Source: an uncultured Bacteroidales bacterium (GTDB lineage Bacteria > Bacteroidota > Bacteroidia > Bacteroidales > Paludibacteraceae). Taken from it: a stretch of 6,367 nucleotides of DNA. The translations under genes and the position numbers were made by a program. How positions within the stretch are numbered: position 1 is the stretch's first letter; every line of letters begins with the position of its first letter. Under the pieces are notes generated by a model. The model was given only the letters and a program-made list of their open reading frames with translations. It ran no database searches and had not been told where the DNA came from. Location of the stretch: contig CAMOHN010000063.1 in the NCBI GenBank assembly GCA_946615455.1, positions 1-6,367 of the forward strand, written 5' to 3'. Below, in pieces: positions 1-6,367 of this stretch.

Positions 1-167
1 CCACAATTGCGAATATTTTTATCAAGCTCTACTGTATTTAGCGCATAACCAATACCATACAAATAACATTGAGCAGCATGGCTTGTTTCATAAATTGATA
101 CTTCAGAAATCGTATCTATATATGTTTTTCCTTTTTGAAGAGTACAGACTTCTTCACCATTTTTTTT
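1..167 (-). pseudogene. Displaced-frame continuation of the IgGFc-domain protein (runs off window)
   Basis: If the frame moves back one base at the A8 tract, translation continues from K-K into NGEEVCTLQKGKTYIDTISE and then through SIYETSHAAQCYLYGIGYAL to the window edge with no stop, over about 50 codons. The 'G.kl..NGe.v.tL.kGktY' pattern is what IgGFc-binding-type domains show at this position, so this is the ancestral continuation of the upstream gene. It has no start of its own in view. Whether it is translated by frameshifting or phase switching, or is a dead fragment, cannot be decided here. Confidence 0.7.
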
Positions 168-1132
168 AGTTTTGTACCATCGGATGTCGCCGTGATTAAG
201 ACATAGTCGTATGAGGCACTATATGTGGGAGTAACAAAAAACTTTTTGCCAAATTGGTCTGTAGGGTATGCTTGGTGAAAAATGTGATTTTCAGGATCTT
301 TACCACTTGGTATTTTCAATGCTTGACCGCCTTGAAAAACAGCAAAACGAGCTCCATTTCTTGAACATAAAGTGGTGCCGGTCAAGGATGCTTTTGCATT
401 CTTTTTATCTATAGGTAGTTCCGCAGAACGGAACAAATAAACTTCCCCCCTACTAAGAATAAGAGTTGTATCATAGAAAACTGAATCTTTGGGAGTTTCT
501 TTATTATATATCGTGAATTGAACGTGTATGTCGATAGTAGCATCTTCGGCTGCTACGATGGCAAATTCAGACGAATACGTATCGTACATAAATGTCTGGA
601 CTTCGTAAGAACCCACCAAGGCTGAAACGGGTAGAACATTCGTTCCGTCATATTTGCCTGATGAATGGTGGCTTGTGGCATACAGAGAGATAGGTTTGGT
701 AGATTTGACATAAATTGACTTTTCCAAAACTTCATTTTCCTTATTAACATAAGCCCAGCCGTTGCTAATTTTAAAGCGGGCAAAGTCATTTGCTTCTACA
801 TGAAAGGAGTTTGTTTCTCCCGTAAACGGATTTCTGACTTGTACATCGGCATCTTCACGAGAAGTAGCGTATAAGTATAGAGATAAATTATTTTGATCAT
901 CATTCGCACCGGAATTAAAAACAAATGTCACCCAAAACTCTGTCCCTTCGGTTGTATTGTACTCGGTATTATCCCAGCTACCTACATAAGGGGAAGGTAT
1001 TTGCGGGTAAGTCTGCCCAAAGGCAAGTCCGCTGATGAAAAAAAGAACAACAAATGAGATAAGCCTATATATACACAAGAAGTTGCCAATAAGGCAACCG
1101 GTCCATGATTTCGTGCGCAATATGTTTTTCAT
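116..1132 (-). CDS. Secreted protein with IgGFc-binding N-terminal-like domain, frame ends early at an A8 tract
   Basis: The frame in use encodes 338 residues from ATG 1132 to TAG 116-118. Residues 1-39 hold an export signal: a long polar stretch (1-23), a hydrophobic core (24-38) and likely cleavage near AFG|Q. GTEFWVTF at 63-70 is the start of the IgGFc-binding domain pattern. Repeated beta-strand units follow: LSLYLYATS, then SIYVKSTKPISLYATSHH, VLPVSALVGSYEVQTF and SSEFAIVAAEDATIDIHV. These match the family's 'ikstkPisvy / alPvsalG.eY / sqfaIvAteD.T.v.i' layout. Members are large surface or secreted proteins in Bacteroidota, and ligand binding is inferred only. The final 14 residues (from MVKKSV) are out of the ancestral frame. 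An in-frame upstream extension to 1420 overlaps the hydrolase gene and is not real. The gene is much AT-richer than its neighbours and starts 23 bases after the hydrolase stop. Confidence 0.82.
   Translation of the reverse strand: MKNILRTKSWTGCLIGNFLCIYRLISFVVLFFISGLAFGQTYPQIPSPYVGSWDNTEYNTTEGTEFWVTFVFNSGANDDQNNLSLYLYATSREDADVQVRNPFTGETNSFHVEANDFARFKISNGWAYVNKENEVLEKSIYVKSTKPISLYATSHHSSGKYDGTNVLPVSALVGSYEVQTFMYDTYSSEFAIVAAEDATIDIHVQFTIYNKETPKDSVFYDTTLILSRGEVYLFRSAELPIDKKNAKASLTGTTLCSRNGARFAVFQGGQALKIPSGKDPENHIFHQAYPTDQFGKKFFVTPTYSASYDYVLITATSDGTKLKKMVKKSVLFKKEKHI
160..167 (-). other. A8 homopolymer / possible slippery site A-AAA-AAA
   Basis: On the coding strand the codons read CTA AAA AAA ATG GTG. 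The last A of CTA plus two AAA codons form an in-phase A AAA AAA heptamer, the right phase for tandem -1 slippage. The tract has eight A's; nine would restore the long frame. I did not find a convincing stem-loop just after it by eye. Confidence 0.55.
1082..1098 (-). other. Small inverted repeat inside the signal-peptide codons
   Basis: GTTGCC-AATAA-GGCAAC is a perfect six-base inverted repeat with a five-base loop, spanning codons 12-17 of the IgGFc-domain gene. It starts about 34 bases after the ATG. It could fold in the mRNA near the translation start. It has no trailing U-run, so it is not a terminator. It may be chance. Confidence 0.3.
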
Positions 1133-1155
1133 AAGGGAGGTGTTCGCAAACGCAA

Positions 1156-1719
1156 TCAGATGTATGGATTGTAGCGCTTCTCGTGGCCGATGGTGGTGGG
1201 ATAGGCGTGACCGGGATAGACCGTTGTCTCTTCCGGCAGTTGCATAAGTGTTTGCAATGAGCGAAGCAGTGTGTCCGTATCGCCTCCTTCGAGGTCGGTT
1301 CTGCCGACCGACTCCTGAAACAGTGTATCGCCGGAGAATAGCACTCTTTCTGCGGGAAAATAGAAACACACACAGTCTTCTTTGTGCCCGGGGGTGGCAA
1401 TCATGGTGGGGACCTCCCAACCGCTATTGGTGAACAATGTCGCCGCCGCCTCGTCCAACGGGGCAAACGCCATGCCATAGACAGGTACAGCCGGGTAGTG
1501 TTCTTTCACCCAATCCAAACCGCATACATGGTCAATATGGCTGTGTGTGATGAGTACTGCCACAGGGGTCAGACCCTCGGCGGTCAGATACTGCTGCATA
1601 CGCGTCTGCTCGCCTGCACCATACATGCCCGGATCGACCATAAAGCATTGTCCATGACCATTATCCACGACATACGTACATTCGCGGTAAGGATTGAAAT
1701 AGAAGGTCTTGATGTTCAC
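1156..1719 (-). CDS. Metallo-beta-lactamase-fold hydrolase, glyoxalase II-like (short form)
   Basis: The protein has 187 residues and is cytoplasmic. All metal ligands of the fold are visible: THSHIDH at 58-64 (H59, H61, D63, H64), H112 in TPGH, D131 in FSGDTLF, and H171 in YPGH. The stretch GDTLFQESVGRTDLEGGD at 130-147 is typical of glyoxalase II-like hydrolases that cleave thioesters such as S-lactoylglutathione, although the real substrate is unknown. The start is GTG at 1719-1717; no ATG lies in frame back to the rsmG stop, which is in the same phase 45 bases upstream. The spacing from H64 to H112 is about 48 residues, whereas YcbL-type relatives, as I recall them, have about 70. The segment before TPGH that normally carries a 'GD...fG...l.V' strand pair appears to be missing. 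The C-terminus (EKRYNPYI) is normal, so the protein is not truncated at its end. Confidence 0.92.
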   Translation of the reverse strand: MNIKTFYFNPYRECTYVVDNGHGQCFMVDPGMYGAGEQTRMQQYLTAEGLTPVAVLITHSHIDHVCGLDWVKEHYPAVPVYGMAFAPLDEAAATLFTNSGWEVPTMIATPGHKEDCVCFYFPAERVLFSGDTLFQESVGRTDLEGGDTDTLLRSLQTLMQLPEETTVYPGHAYPTTIGHEKRYNPYI

Positions 1720-1725
1720 TTTTGT

Positions 1726-1748
1726 AGTTGAAAGTTTAAAGTTGAAAG
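1726..1748. repeat. Short direct repeat AGTTGAAAG x2 in the rsmG to hydrolase gap
   Basis: The nine-base word AGTTGAAAG occurs at 1726-1734 and again at 1740-1748, 14 bases apart, within the 42-base gap. On the coding strand it reads CTTTCAACT twice. It could be an AT-rich translation-enhancing leader or a slipped-strand duplication. No hairpin is formed and no function can be assigned. Confidence 0.5.
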
Positions 1749-1761
1749 AAGTTGGAGAGTC

Positions 1762-2397
1762 TTAGAGGGGCAAGTAGATGACAAATTTCTCTTTGAACCA
1801 TTCCTGCGGGAAGAAGCGGCTGATGGGCGTAACTTCGACGGTCTTGCGGAAGGCATGTATCTCGCTATCTACATTGCCGCCTTTGAGTACCAGCAGTCCG
1901 TTAGGCATGGCGTTCTTATGGCGGTGGTGTACGTTCTTGCGTACCAACTTAACCAAGTCCGGCAATGGCATGACGGCTCGGCTGACCACAAAGTCGTACT
2001 GCCCTTTCTCCTCTTCTGCACGCTCTTGCAGACAACGCACATTGGCAAGCCCGATCTGCTGCGCCACATCCTCTGCCACGTGGATCTTCTTGCCTATGGA
2101 GTCGATGAGTGTGAATTGGCACTCCGGAAAAAGGATAGCCAAAGGTATGCCCGGAAAACCGCCACCCGTACCTACATCCAACAGGGTTGTGCCGGGCTCA
2201 AAACGCAGCACTTTGGCGATGGCGAGCGAGTGCAAGAGGTGATGCTCCACAAGATTGCCGATGTCCTTGCGCGAGATGAGGTTGATCTTCTCGTTCCATG
2301 CCGGATATAACTCTTCAAGCCGAGCGAACTGCTCGGCTTGAAGGGCTGTCAGAGTGAAATAATCACTCAGCAAGGTTGGTGAAGACATTTTGTACAT
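1762..2397 (-). CDS. rsmG: 16S rRNA (guanine-527-N7)-methyltransferase RsmG
   Basis: RsmG uses S-adenosylmethionine to methylate N7 of G527 in 16S rRNA; its loss is known to give low-level streptomycin resistance. The protein has 211 residues, close to the E. coli length of about 207. Visible motifs are WNEKINLISRKD at 34-45, HHLLHSL at 52-58, the SAM-binding loop LLDVGTGGGFPGIPLA at 72-87, an acidic residue in LIDSIGKK at 97-104, VVSRAVMPL at 137-145, and LVLKGG at 169-174. All expected core elements are present. Two starts are possible: ATG at 2397 and ATG at 2388. GAGG lies nine bases before the second and directly abuts the first, and the second also matches the usual short N-terminus, so 2388 (208 residues) is at least as likely. 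The longer bound is given here. The gene overlaps yebC by 35 bases (26 with the shorter start), suggesting translational coupling. Confidence 0.96.
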   Translation of the reverse strand: MYKMSSPTLLSDYFTLTALQAEQFARLEELYPAWNEKINLISRKDIGNLVEHHLLHSLAIAKVLRFEPGTTLLDVGTGGGFPGIPLAILFPECQFTLIDSIGKKIHVAEDVAQQIGLANVRCLQERAEEEKGQYDFVVSRAVMPLPDLVKLVRKNVHHRHKNAMPNGLLVLKGGNVDSEIHAFRKTVEVTPISRFFPQEWFKEKFVIYLPL

Positions 2398-3082
2398 CCT
2401 CGTCTTCTTCTATTTTGTCAATCAGTTTCTGCACCGACTCGCGCTGCTCATCGGTCAGCGTCTTGGTGTCGTTGGGTATGCGCACAAACTCGCACGACTG
2501 AATCTCAAAACCGTGCTCCTCCAAGTACTTCTGCATGCCGCTGTACTGGTCGAAGTCCGAATAGATGACGATGGTGTTCTCTTCTTCGTCCACGCCCAGT
2601 TCTTCTACACCGAAGTCAATGAGTTCCAACTCCAATTCGTCCAAATCGATATCGGGTTTGCGGGTGATGGTGAAGCACGCTTTGCGGTCAAAGAGGAACT
2701 GCAAGCAGCCCTGTGTGCCGAGCGTGCCGCCGTGCTTGGTGAAATAGGAACGGATGTTAGCCACGGTGCGCATGTGGTTGTCGGTGGCTGTTTCGATGAA
2801 GATGGCTACGCCATGCGGACCATATCCTTCGTAGTTAATCTCTTTGTAACCTTCGGAGTTTTTGTCGGTGGCTTTTTTGATGGCGCGGTCTATGTTCTCC
2901 TTGGGCATGTTTTCGCGTTTGCACTGCTGAATAAGCATACGCAGACGCGGGTTGCCGTCCGGATCGGCTCCGCCCTCGCGGGCAGCGATGGTGATTTCTT
3001 TACCTAATTTGGTGAATGTGCGGGCCATGTGCCCCCAGCGTTTCAGTTTGGTTGCTTTGCGATATTCAAAAGCTCTTCCCAT
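2363..3082 (-). CDS. yebC: YebC/PmpR/TACO1-family protein (translation factor or regulator)
   Basis: The protein has 239 residues, the usual family length, and is cytoplasmic. The N-terminus starts MGRAFEYRKATKLKRWGHMA, as in Bacteroidales homologues. Family hallmarks follow: FTKLGKEI at 23-30, NPRLR at 44-48, ENMPKENIDRAIKKA at 57-71, YEGYGPHGVA at 84-93, ETATDN at 97-102 and the GGTLGT loop at 118-123. The C-terminal half is strongly acidic, with DLDELELELIDFGVEE near its centre. Members were long annotated as transcriptional regulators. Mitochondrial TACO1 and more recent bacterial work support a role in helping ribosomes through difficult sequences such as proline runs. The stretch before ATG 3082 is A-rich (AAAAACAATA), typical of Bacteroidota starts. 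Its stop overlaps the start of rsmG, another ribosome-linked gene. Confidence 0.95.
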   Translation of the reverse strand: MGRAFEYRKATKLKRWGHMARTFTKLGKEITIAAREGGADPDGNPRLRMLIQQCKRENMPKENIDRAIKKATDKNSEGYKEINYEGYGPHGVAIFIETATDNHMRTVANIRSYFTKHGGTLGTQGCLQFLFDRKACFTITRKPDIDLDELELELIDFGVEELGVDEEENTIVIYSDFDQYSGMQKYLEEHGFEIQSCEFVRIPNDTKTLTDEQRESVQKLIDKIEEDEDVQNVFTNLAE

Positions 3083-3118
3083 AGTGTATTGTTTTTAAGT
3101 AGTTAAATGATATTCAGT

Positions 3119-4636
3119 TTAGATGTTGCCGTTTTTGGGTGCCAAGTCGGGTTGTTTGGGTTTGTCGGCTTTCTTGGGGTTGGTACCCGCCACAATGGTT
3201 ACGCCAAAAGCAAGGTTCATTCCTTTCATCTTGTAGGGGATGGTGAGGTTCTTGCCGTTCTCTTGCACGATGTCGGCATAGGTGAAGGGGATGTAGTCGG
3301 TCAGCAGCATGAAGTTCAGTCCGTCGTAGGGCATGAAACTCAAACCTAAACCCATGGAGTTCCATCGTCCGTTGATGAACGAGTAGCTTAGAGCCATGTT
3401 GAACCAGTTGACGGGGCGCAGGGCAGCGCCAAGGGTAAGCTCTTCATAGACACGGCGGTCGCGGAATTGGGTTGATGAGTATAGTCCTACGCCGATACGG
3501 TTGTCCCAGAAGTTGCCGTCCACACCTACATTGATGCGCGTGTTCAGCATTCGGTTGACACCATTCTTGCTTATCAGTAGCGCACTGAGTCCGTTTTGCA
3601 GAAAATCGGCTGCCACAGCCATGATAGTGTCGCCCACGGCTGCCAGTCCGTTATTATACTCGTCATCGGTGTTGCTGTTCAAGTCCCGATAGTGAACCAC
3701 AGGACCCGTATAGATCGAGTCACCATAGAGCGACCGAGTAGCGGAGTTCCACTTGACAAAACCCAAGTCGGTGACTGCCAAACTAATCTGTACCTGCGGA
3801 TGAGGCTTGTAGGTGGCACCTAAGTCCACGGCAGCGCCATAGCCTTGTGGACGGAACACAGATGTCAGATTGCCCGTGTTGATGAACTTGGATATGTCGC
3901 GGACGGTTTTGCTGTCCATGTACTCGGGCAGGTCGGTCAACAGGGGAATAGCCATATTGACCTTGGCATAGTAGTGAAAATCAATCTGGTCCGGTTGGGT
4001 GCGAATGGTCAGGTCAGTGGTTCTCAGATCCATGAACGCATGCCCTAAGATGAACTTGAACTTACCACCTACGCTCCACTTGTCGTTGATGCGGTGGCTG
4101 TAGCCGGCAGCAAACTCGGTGTAGTCGTTCACCTGTGCCGACAACTTGTCCAAATAGAATTCGCGCCCGTTGGGGTCAATCGTTCCGCTGTTATAAACGA
4201 TGTTGTACAGTTCGCCCGGCAGGACGGTGGTTACGTTGAGGTGTTCGCTGATACCAAAATGGAAATAGCCAAAGTCCTTGATACGGAAGCCGAAGTTGAG
4301 CAGGTTCATATCAAGCGACAAAGTCGAGCGCAGGTCGTGCTTGAGGCGGTCGGCGAGTTTGTCACCCTCACCCGGGTAGAGGGCTGTGATGTAGCGACCG
4401 TCTTTCTTGTATATCAGGTCGTTCATCGCCAGTGCGTTGTTGCCTGACGAGAGAGACAGATAGCTCAGCGGTGAGATGCCCACATAGACTTTGCTGACGG
4501 GTTGGAAAGCGGGATTGATGGTGTGCCTCATGGGCGCATTCTCAAGGAAGTAGAGAGTATTGACACTCTGTGCACTGACCCAACCGATGCAGGAGGTCAA
4601 CAGCAGAACGGTGAGAAGGTAGCGTAGTGTTTTCAT
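3119..4636 (-). CDS. DUF5723-like outer-membrane beta-barrel protein
   Basis: The protein has 505 residues. Residues 1-22 form a signal peptide with a hydrophobic core (LLTVLLL) and a likely signal peptidase I site after VSA, so the mature protein starts at Q23. The motif NPAFQP at residues 41-46 resembles the N-terminal 'NPA' segment of Bacteroidota barrels such as PorV and PorP/SprF relatives. The rest alternates short amphipathic strands, many with aromatic girdle residues, and turns, as expected for a barrel of 14 or more strands. About 22 hydrophilic, Lys/Pro-rich residues follow the last strand. LTSC at 13-16 could be read as a lipobox, but VSA|Q fits a barrel better. The family assignment comes from recalled sequence style and its function is not known. 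The gene lies 18 bases after the large unknown gene and 36 bases before yebC. Confidence 0.75.
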   Translation of the reverse strand: MKTLRYLLTVLLLTSCIGWVSAQSVNTLYFLENAPMRHTINPAFQPVSKVYVGISPLSYLSLSSGNNALAMNDLIYKKDGRYITALYPGEGDKLADRLKHDLRSTLSLDMNLLNFGFRIKDFGYFHFGISEHLNVTTVLPGELYNIVYNSGTIDPNGREFYLDKLSAQVNDYTEFAAGYSHRINDKWSVGGKFKFILGHAFMDLRTTDLTIRTQPDQIDFHYYAKVNMAIPLLTDLPEYMDSKTVRDISKFINTGNLTSVFRPQGYGAAVDLGATYKPHPQVQISLAVTDLGFVKWNSATRSLYGDSIYTGPVVHYRDLNSNTDDEYNNGLAAVGDTIMAVAADFLQNGLSALLISKNGVNRMLNTRINVGVDGNFWDNRIGVGLYSSTQFRDRRVYEELTLGAALRPVNWFNMALSYSFINGRWNSMGLGLSFMPYDGLNFMLLTDYIPFTYADIVQENGKNLTIPYKMKGMNLAFGVTIVAGTNPKKADKPKQPDLAPKNGNI

Positions 4637-4643
4637 GGTTGTG

Positions 4644-4648
4644 CCTCC
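4644..4648 (-). promoter_or_regulatory. Canonical-looking Shine-Dalgarno GGAGG before the DUF5723-like gene
   Basis: On the minus strand the 18-base gap holds GGAGG followed by seven bases (CACAACC) and the ATG. This is textbook Shine-Dalgarno spacing. Bacteroidota generally make little use of this motif, so its role here is uncertain and it may be chance. It supports the ATG at 4636 as the start. Confidence 0.45.
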
Positions 4649-4654
4649 GGTATC

Positions 4655-6367
4655 TTATTTGTTGCTAATCATTTTGTTGAGGTTCAGTATGGCTTCCACC
4701 GAGGCGGAGACACCCAGTTTGACATCTACTTCCGAGCCGGTCCAGACAGCCACCTGCTGCGGGTTGTTGTCCAATGAGACCGTGTAGATAATGCTGCGGA
4801 TGCTGCGAACAAGAGCAAAGTCTTCGTGCGAGACACGCATGATGATGGTGTTCTTGCCCTGGTCGATGGCTTTGTGGTCGTTGTCATACTTCTGCGGAGC
4901 CGGTACGGTCATTTTGTATTCGGCCGCTTTCCCCTCGTTGTCAGTCACAAGGGGAAGTTTGACTTCGTTTCCGTCGCCGTCAAAGAATGTATATTCTACC
5001 GACAAGTCAAACGGAATGGTATTGGTGGCATACAAGTAGAGGTACAGTGTGCCGCTCACCACCGAGTCTAACCATTGTGACGAGTCGGTGATGGAGTCCA
5101 AGTCCAAACCGGAGAAGTCCACAGCGAGGGTGTCTTTGTATTCTATTTCCGACCCCTCGTCACACACAAAGGGCACTACGGTTACGGCGTTCAGGTAGAT
5201 GTGCGTCTCGTTGTTCACACGGCATTGCGAGCCGATGGCTGGGTTGTTCTTCGGGCCGACGGTGATATCATACTTAAAACCGATGACATCAGGTTTGAGG
5301 TTGAACATCTTCTCCACATCGCCTGAATGTACACCCACCTCATAGTCCGTGTATCCCACCATGAACTCATTGTGTGACCATTTGTCCAAGGGGTCACGCA
5401 GCGGGTCAATGCGTGTCTGTTCGGGGCGTTTGAGATCATAGAGTTGCCATACGGTGCTCTCTTCGGTGCCGTCCACACCAAACTTGGCGGTGGTCAGTTC
5501 GCCTATCTGGTTGCCGTTCTCATCTTCTTGTGCCACACCGATATGGTGCAGATTGACATAGAGCGGACTGCCCTCTTCGGTGCCGATCTGGTGGTCTGCC
5601 ATCAGACGGATAGTGGGATAAACAAAGCGCATCTTCAGACGCTTGATGTCGTTCCATGCCGGCCATTCGTCAGCCAAACGCATCGTGTCGTTGCCCTCCA
5701 TGGCGTTGCTGGGGTCAAAATAGCCGAACAAGGCCTTGTAGGTCAGCAGCTCCACATGGAAAGTATAGTGTATATCCGACTCCTTGTTGACGGTCAGCGG
5801 TGTGGTGGTCGTTATGTCAAACTCTAATGTAAAGACAAGACTATCCTTCATGTGCTGACGGCGGTTGGTGGCATTGGCCCCCGGTGTGAGCATGCTCACC
5901 TCAAAGTCGTCAATGTTAATCTGTGTCATCTCACCGCTGTCCACATGAGGCGTGATGGCTATATCTTGTATCGGCTTTCCCGAGCGGGTGAACTCTGCAG
6001 GGGTCTTCAACACCAACGAAGTGATGTCCGCATCTTTCAGACCGAAGTTGGTCGAAATGAACGAGTTGAAGTGCGCCTGACTGATAAGCATCGAGTCCAC
6101 ACGATTGACATACTCGGGGCGGTTGAGGCTGTCCAACTTGACCGTAAGCGGAAAACTCAGGTGCAACGCAGTGCCGGCAGGCAGGGTGAATTCGGTCACA
6201 CCCGAAGTCTCCACCACCTTTTGCATTATTGTCGGGAGCGATTGATAGACCTGGTCATAGATGTTCAGGTTCTGTTGAACGGGACGGATAAACGAACCCA
6301 ACACAATGGGGTGGAAGTCACGCATGATGGGAAAAGTGTCGCGGAAATAGAGCGTTCCGTCAGGCAC
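4655..6367 (-). CDS. Large envelope-type protein of unknown function, C-terminal part (N-terminus beyond window)
   Basis: I do not recognise this family. The frame is open from the window edge for 570 codons to a TAA at 4655-4657. The first codon in view is GTG, but it sits exactly at the edge and is followed directly by folded-looking sequence with no signal peptide, so the true start lies upstream. The visible part is rich in alternating hydrophobic and polar residues typical of beta-sandwich domains, with no transmembrane helix. One segment near the C-terminus (NTIPFDLSVEYTFFDGDGNE) looks like one strand pair of such a sandwich. The last 30 residues (VDVKLGVSASVEAILNLNKM) look like a closing strand. 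It precedes the DUF5723-like barrel gene by only 18 bases, so the two are probably co-transcribed. I infer that both act in the envelope. It may be a lipoprotein or exported protein, but the N-terminus needed to tell is missing. Confidence 0.8.
   Translation of the reverse strand: MPDGTLYFRDTFPIMRDFHPIVLGSFIRPVQQNLNIYDQVYQSLPTIMQKVVETSGVTEFTLPAGTALHLSFPLTVKLDSLNRPEYVNRVDSMLISQAHFNSFISTNFGLKDADITSLVLKTPAEFTRSGKPIQDIAITPHVDSGEMTQINIDDFEVSMLTPGANATNRRQHMKDSLVFTLEFDITTTTPLTVNKESDIHYTFHVELLTYKALFGYFDPSNAMEGNDTMRLADEWPAWNDIKRLKMRFVYPTIRLMADHQIGTEEGSPLYVNLHHIGVAQEDENGNQIGELTTAKFGVDGTEESTVWQLYDLKRPEQTRIDPLRDPLDKWSHNEFMVGYTDYEVGVHSGDVEKMFNLKPDVIGFKYDITVGPKNNPAIGSQCRVNNETHIYLNAVTVVPFVCDEGSEIEYKDTLAVDFSGLDLDSITDSSQWLDSVVSGTLYLYLYATNTIPFDLSVEYTFFDGDGNEVKLPLVTDNEGKAAEYKMTVPAPQKYDNDHKAIDQGKNTIIMRVSHEDFALVRSIRSIIYTVSLDNNPQQVAVWTGSEVDVKLGVSASVEAILNLNKMISNK

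Noticed and set aside
1133..1420. N-terminal extension of 96 codons for the IgGFc-domain gene
   Set aside because: It lies wholly over the hydrolase gene in another frame, is Arg/His-rich with no recognisable pattern, and would bury the signal peptide inside the protein.
1720..1761. Possible terminator or promoter in the rsmG to hydrolase gap
   Set aside because: No inverted repeat with a T-run is visible, and I find no convincing Bacteroidota promoter (TTTG at -33 with TAnnTTTG at -7).
1778..2310. Two plus-strand open frames of about 150 codons opposite rsmG
   Set aside because: They overlap each other and a confidently identified gene, and show no motifs.
2390..3007. Plus-strand open frame of 205 codons opposite yebC
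   Set aside because: It mirrors the codon pattern of yebC on the opposite strand, and its translation (long Val/Phe/Leu runs) has no family features.
4587..4636. Lipoprotein signal (LTSC) at the start of the DUF5723-like protein
   Set aside because: A signal peptidase I site (VSA|Q) follows six residues later, and integral barrels do not normally carry lipid anchors. The lipobox reading remains possible but weaker.
6365..6367. GTG at the window edge as the real start of the large gene
   Set aside because: It is the last codon available, has no upstream context, and is followed by folded-domain sequence rather than an export signal, so the gene almost certainly begins outside.

Overview
The window is a single-strand block of Bacteroidota DNA, most likely order Bacteroidales. 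All six supported genes lie on the minus strand and are read from high to low coordinates. The taxonomic call rests on a DUF5723-type outer-membrane barrel, an IgGFc-binding-domain surface protein, and YebC and RsmG proteins with the sequence style I recall from Bacteroides and relatives. It is inference from protein style, not a database match.

Layout in transcription order: (1) 6367-4655, the C-terminal 570 codons of a large envelope-type protein of unknown function, whose start is outside the window; (2) 4636-3119, a DUF5723-like outer-membrane beta-barrel; (3) 3082-2363, a YebC/TACO1-family protein; (4) 2397-1762, RsmG, the 16S rRNA G527 N7-methyltransferase; (5) 1719-1156, a small glyoxalase-II-like metallo-beta-lactamase-fold hydrolase with a GTG start; (6) 1132 to beyond position 1, a secreted protein with an IgGFc-binding N-terminal domain. 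Gaps are 18, 36, 42 and 23 bases, and yebC and rsmG overlap. I see no terminator hairpin in any gap, so genes 1-5 look like one operon. No stretch over 300 bases lacks a gene, and I see no tRNA, rRNA, CRISPR array or insertion sequence.

The operon joins an envelope pair (unknown protein plus barrel) to a translation pair (YebC and RsmG, both acting at the ribosome) and a metabolic hydrolase. The sixth gene differs: it is clearly AT-richer than the rest and encodes a surface protein.

The strongest observation is in gene 6. An A8 tract (T8 on the plus strand, 160-167) shifts the reading frame. The frame in use stops at 116, while the frame one base back stays open to the window edge and continues the expected domain pattern. 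This could be a pseudogene, a phase-variable tract, -1 frameshifting or transcriptional slippage, or a sequence error. I find no evidence of a wholly new multi-gene system.
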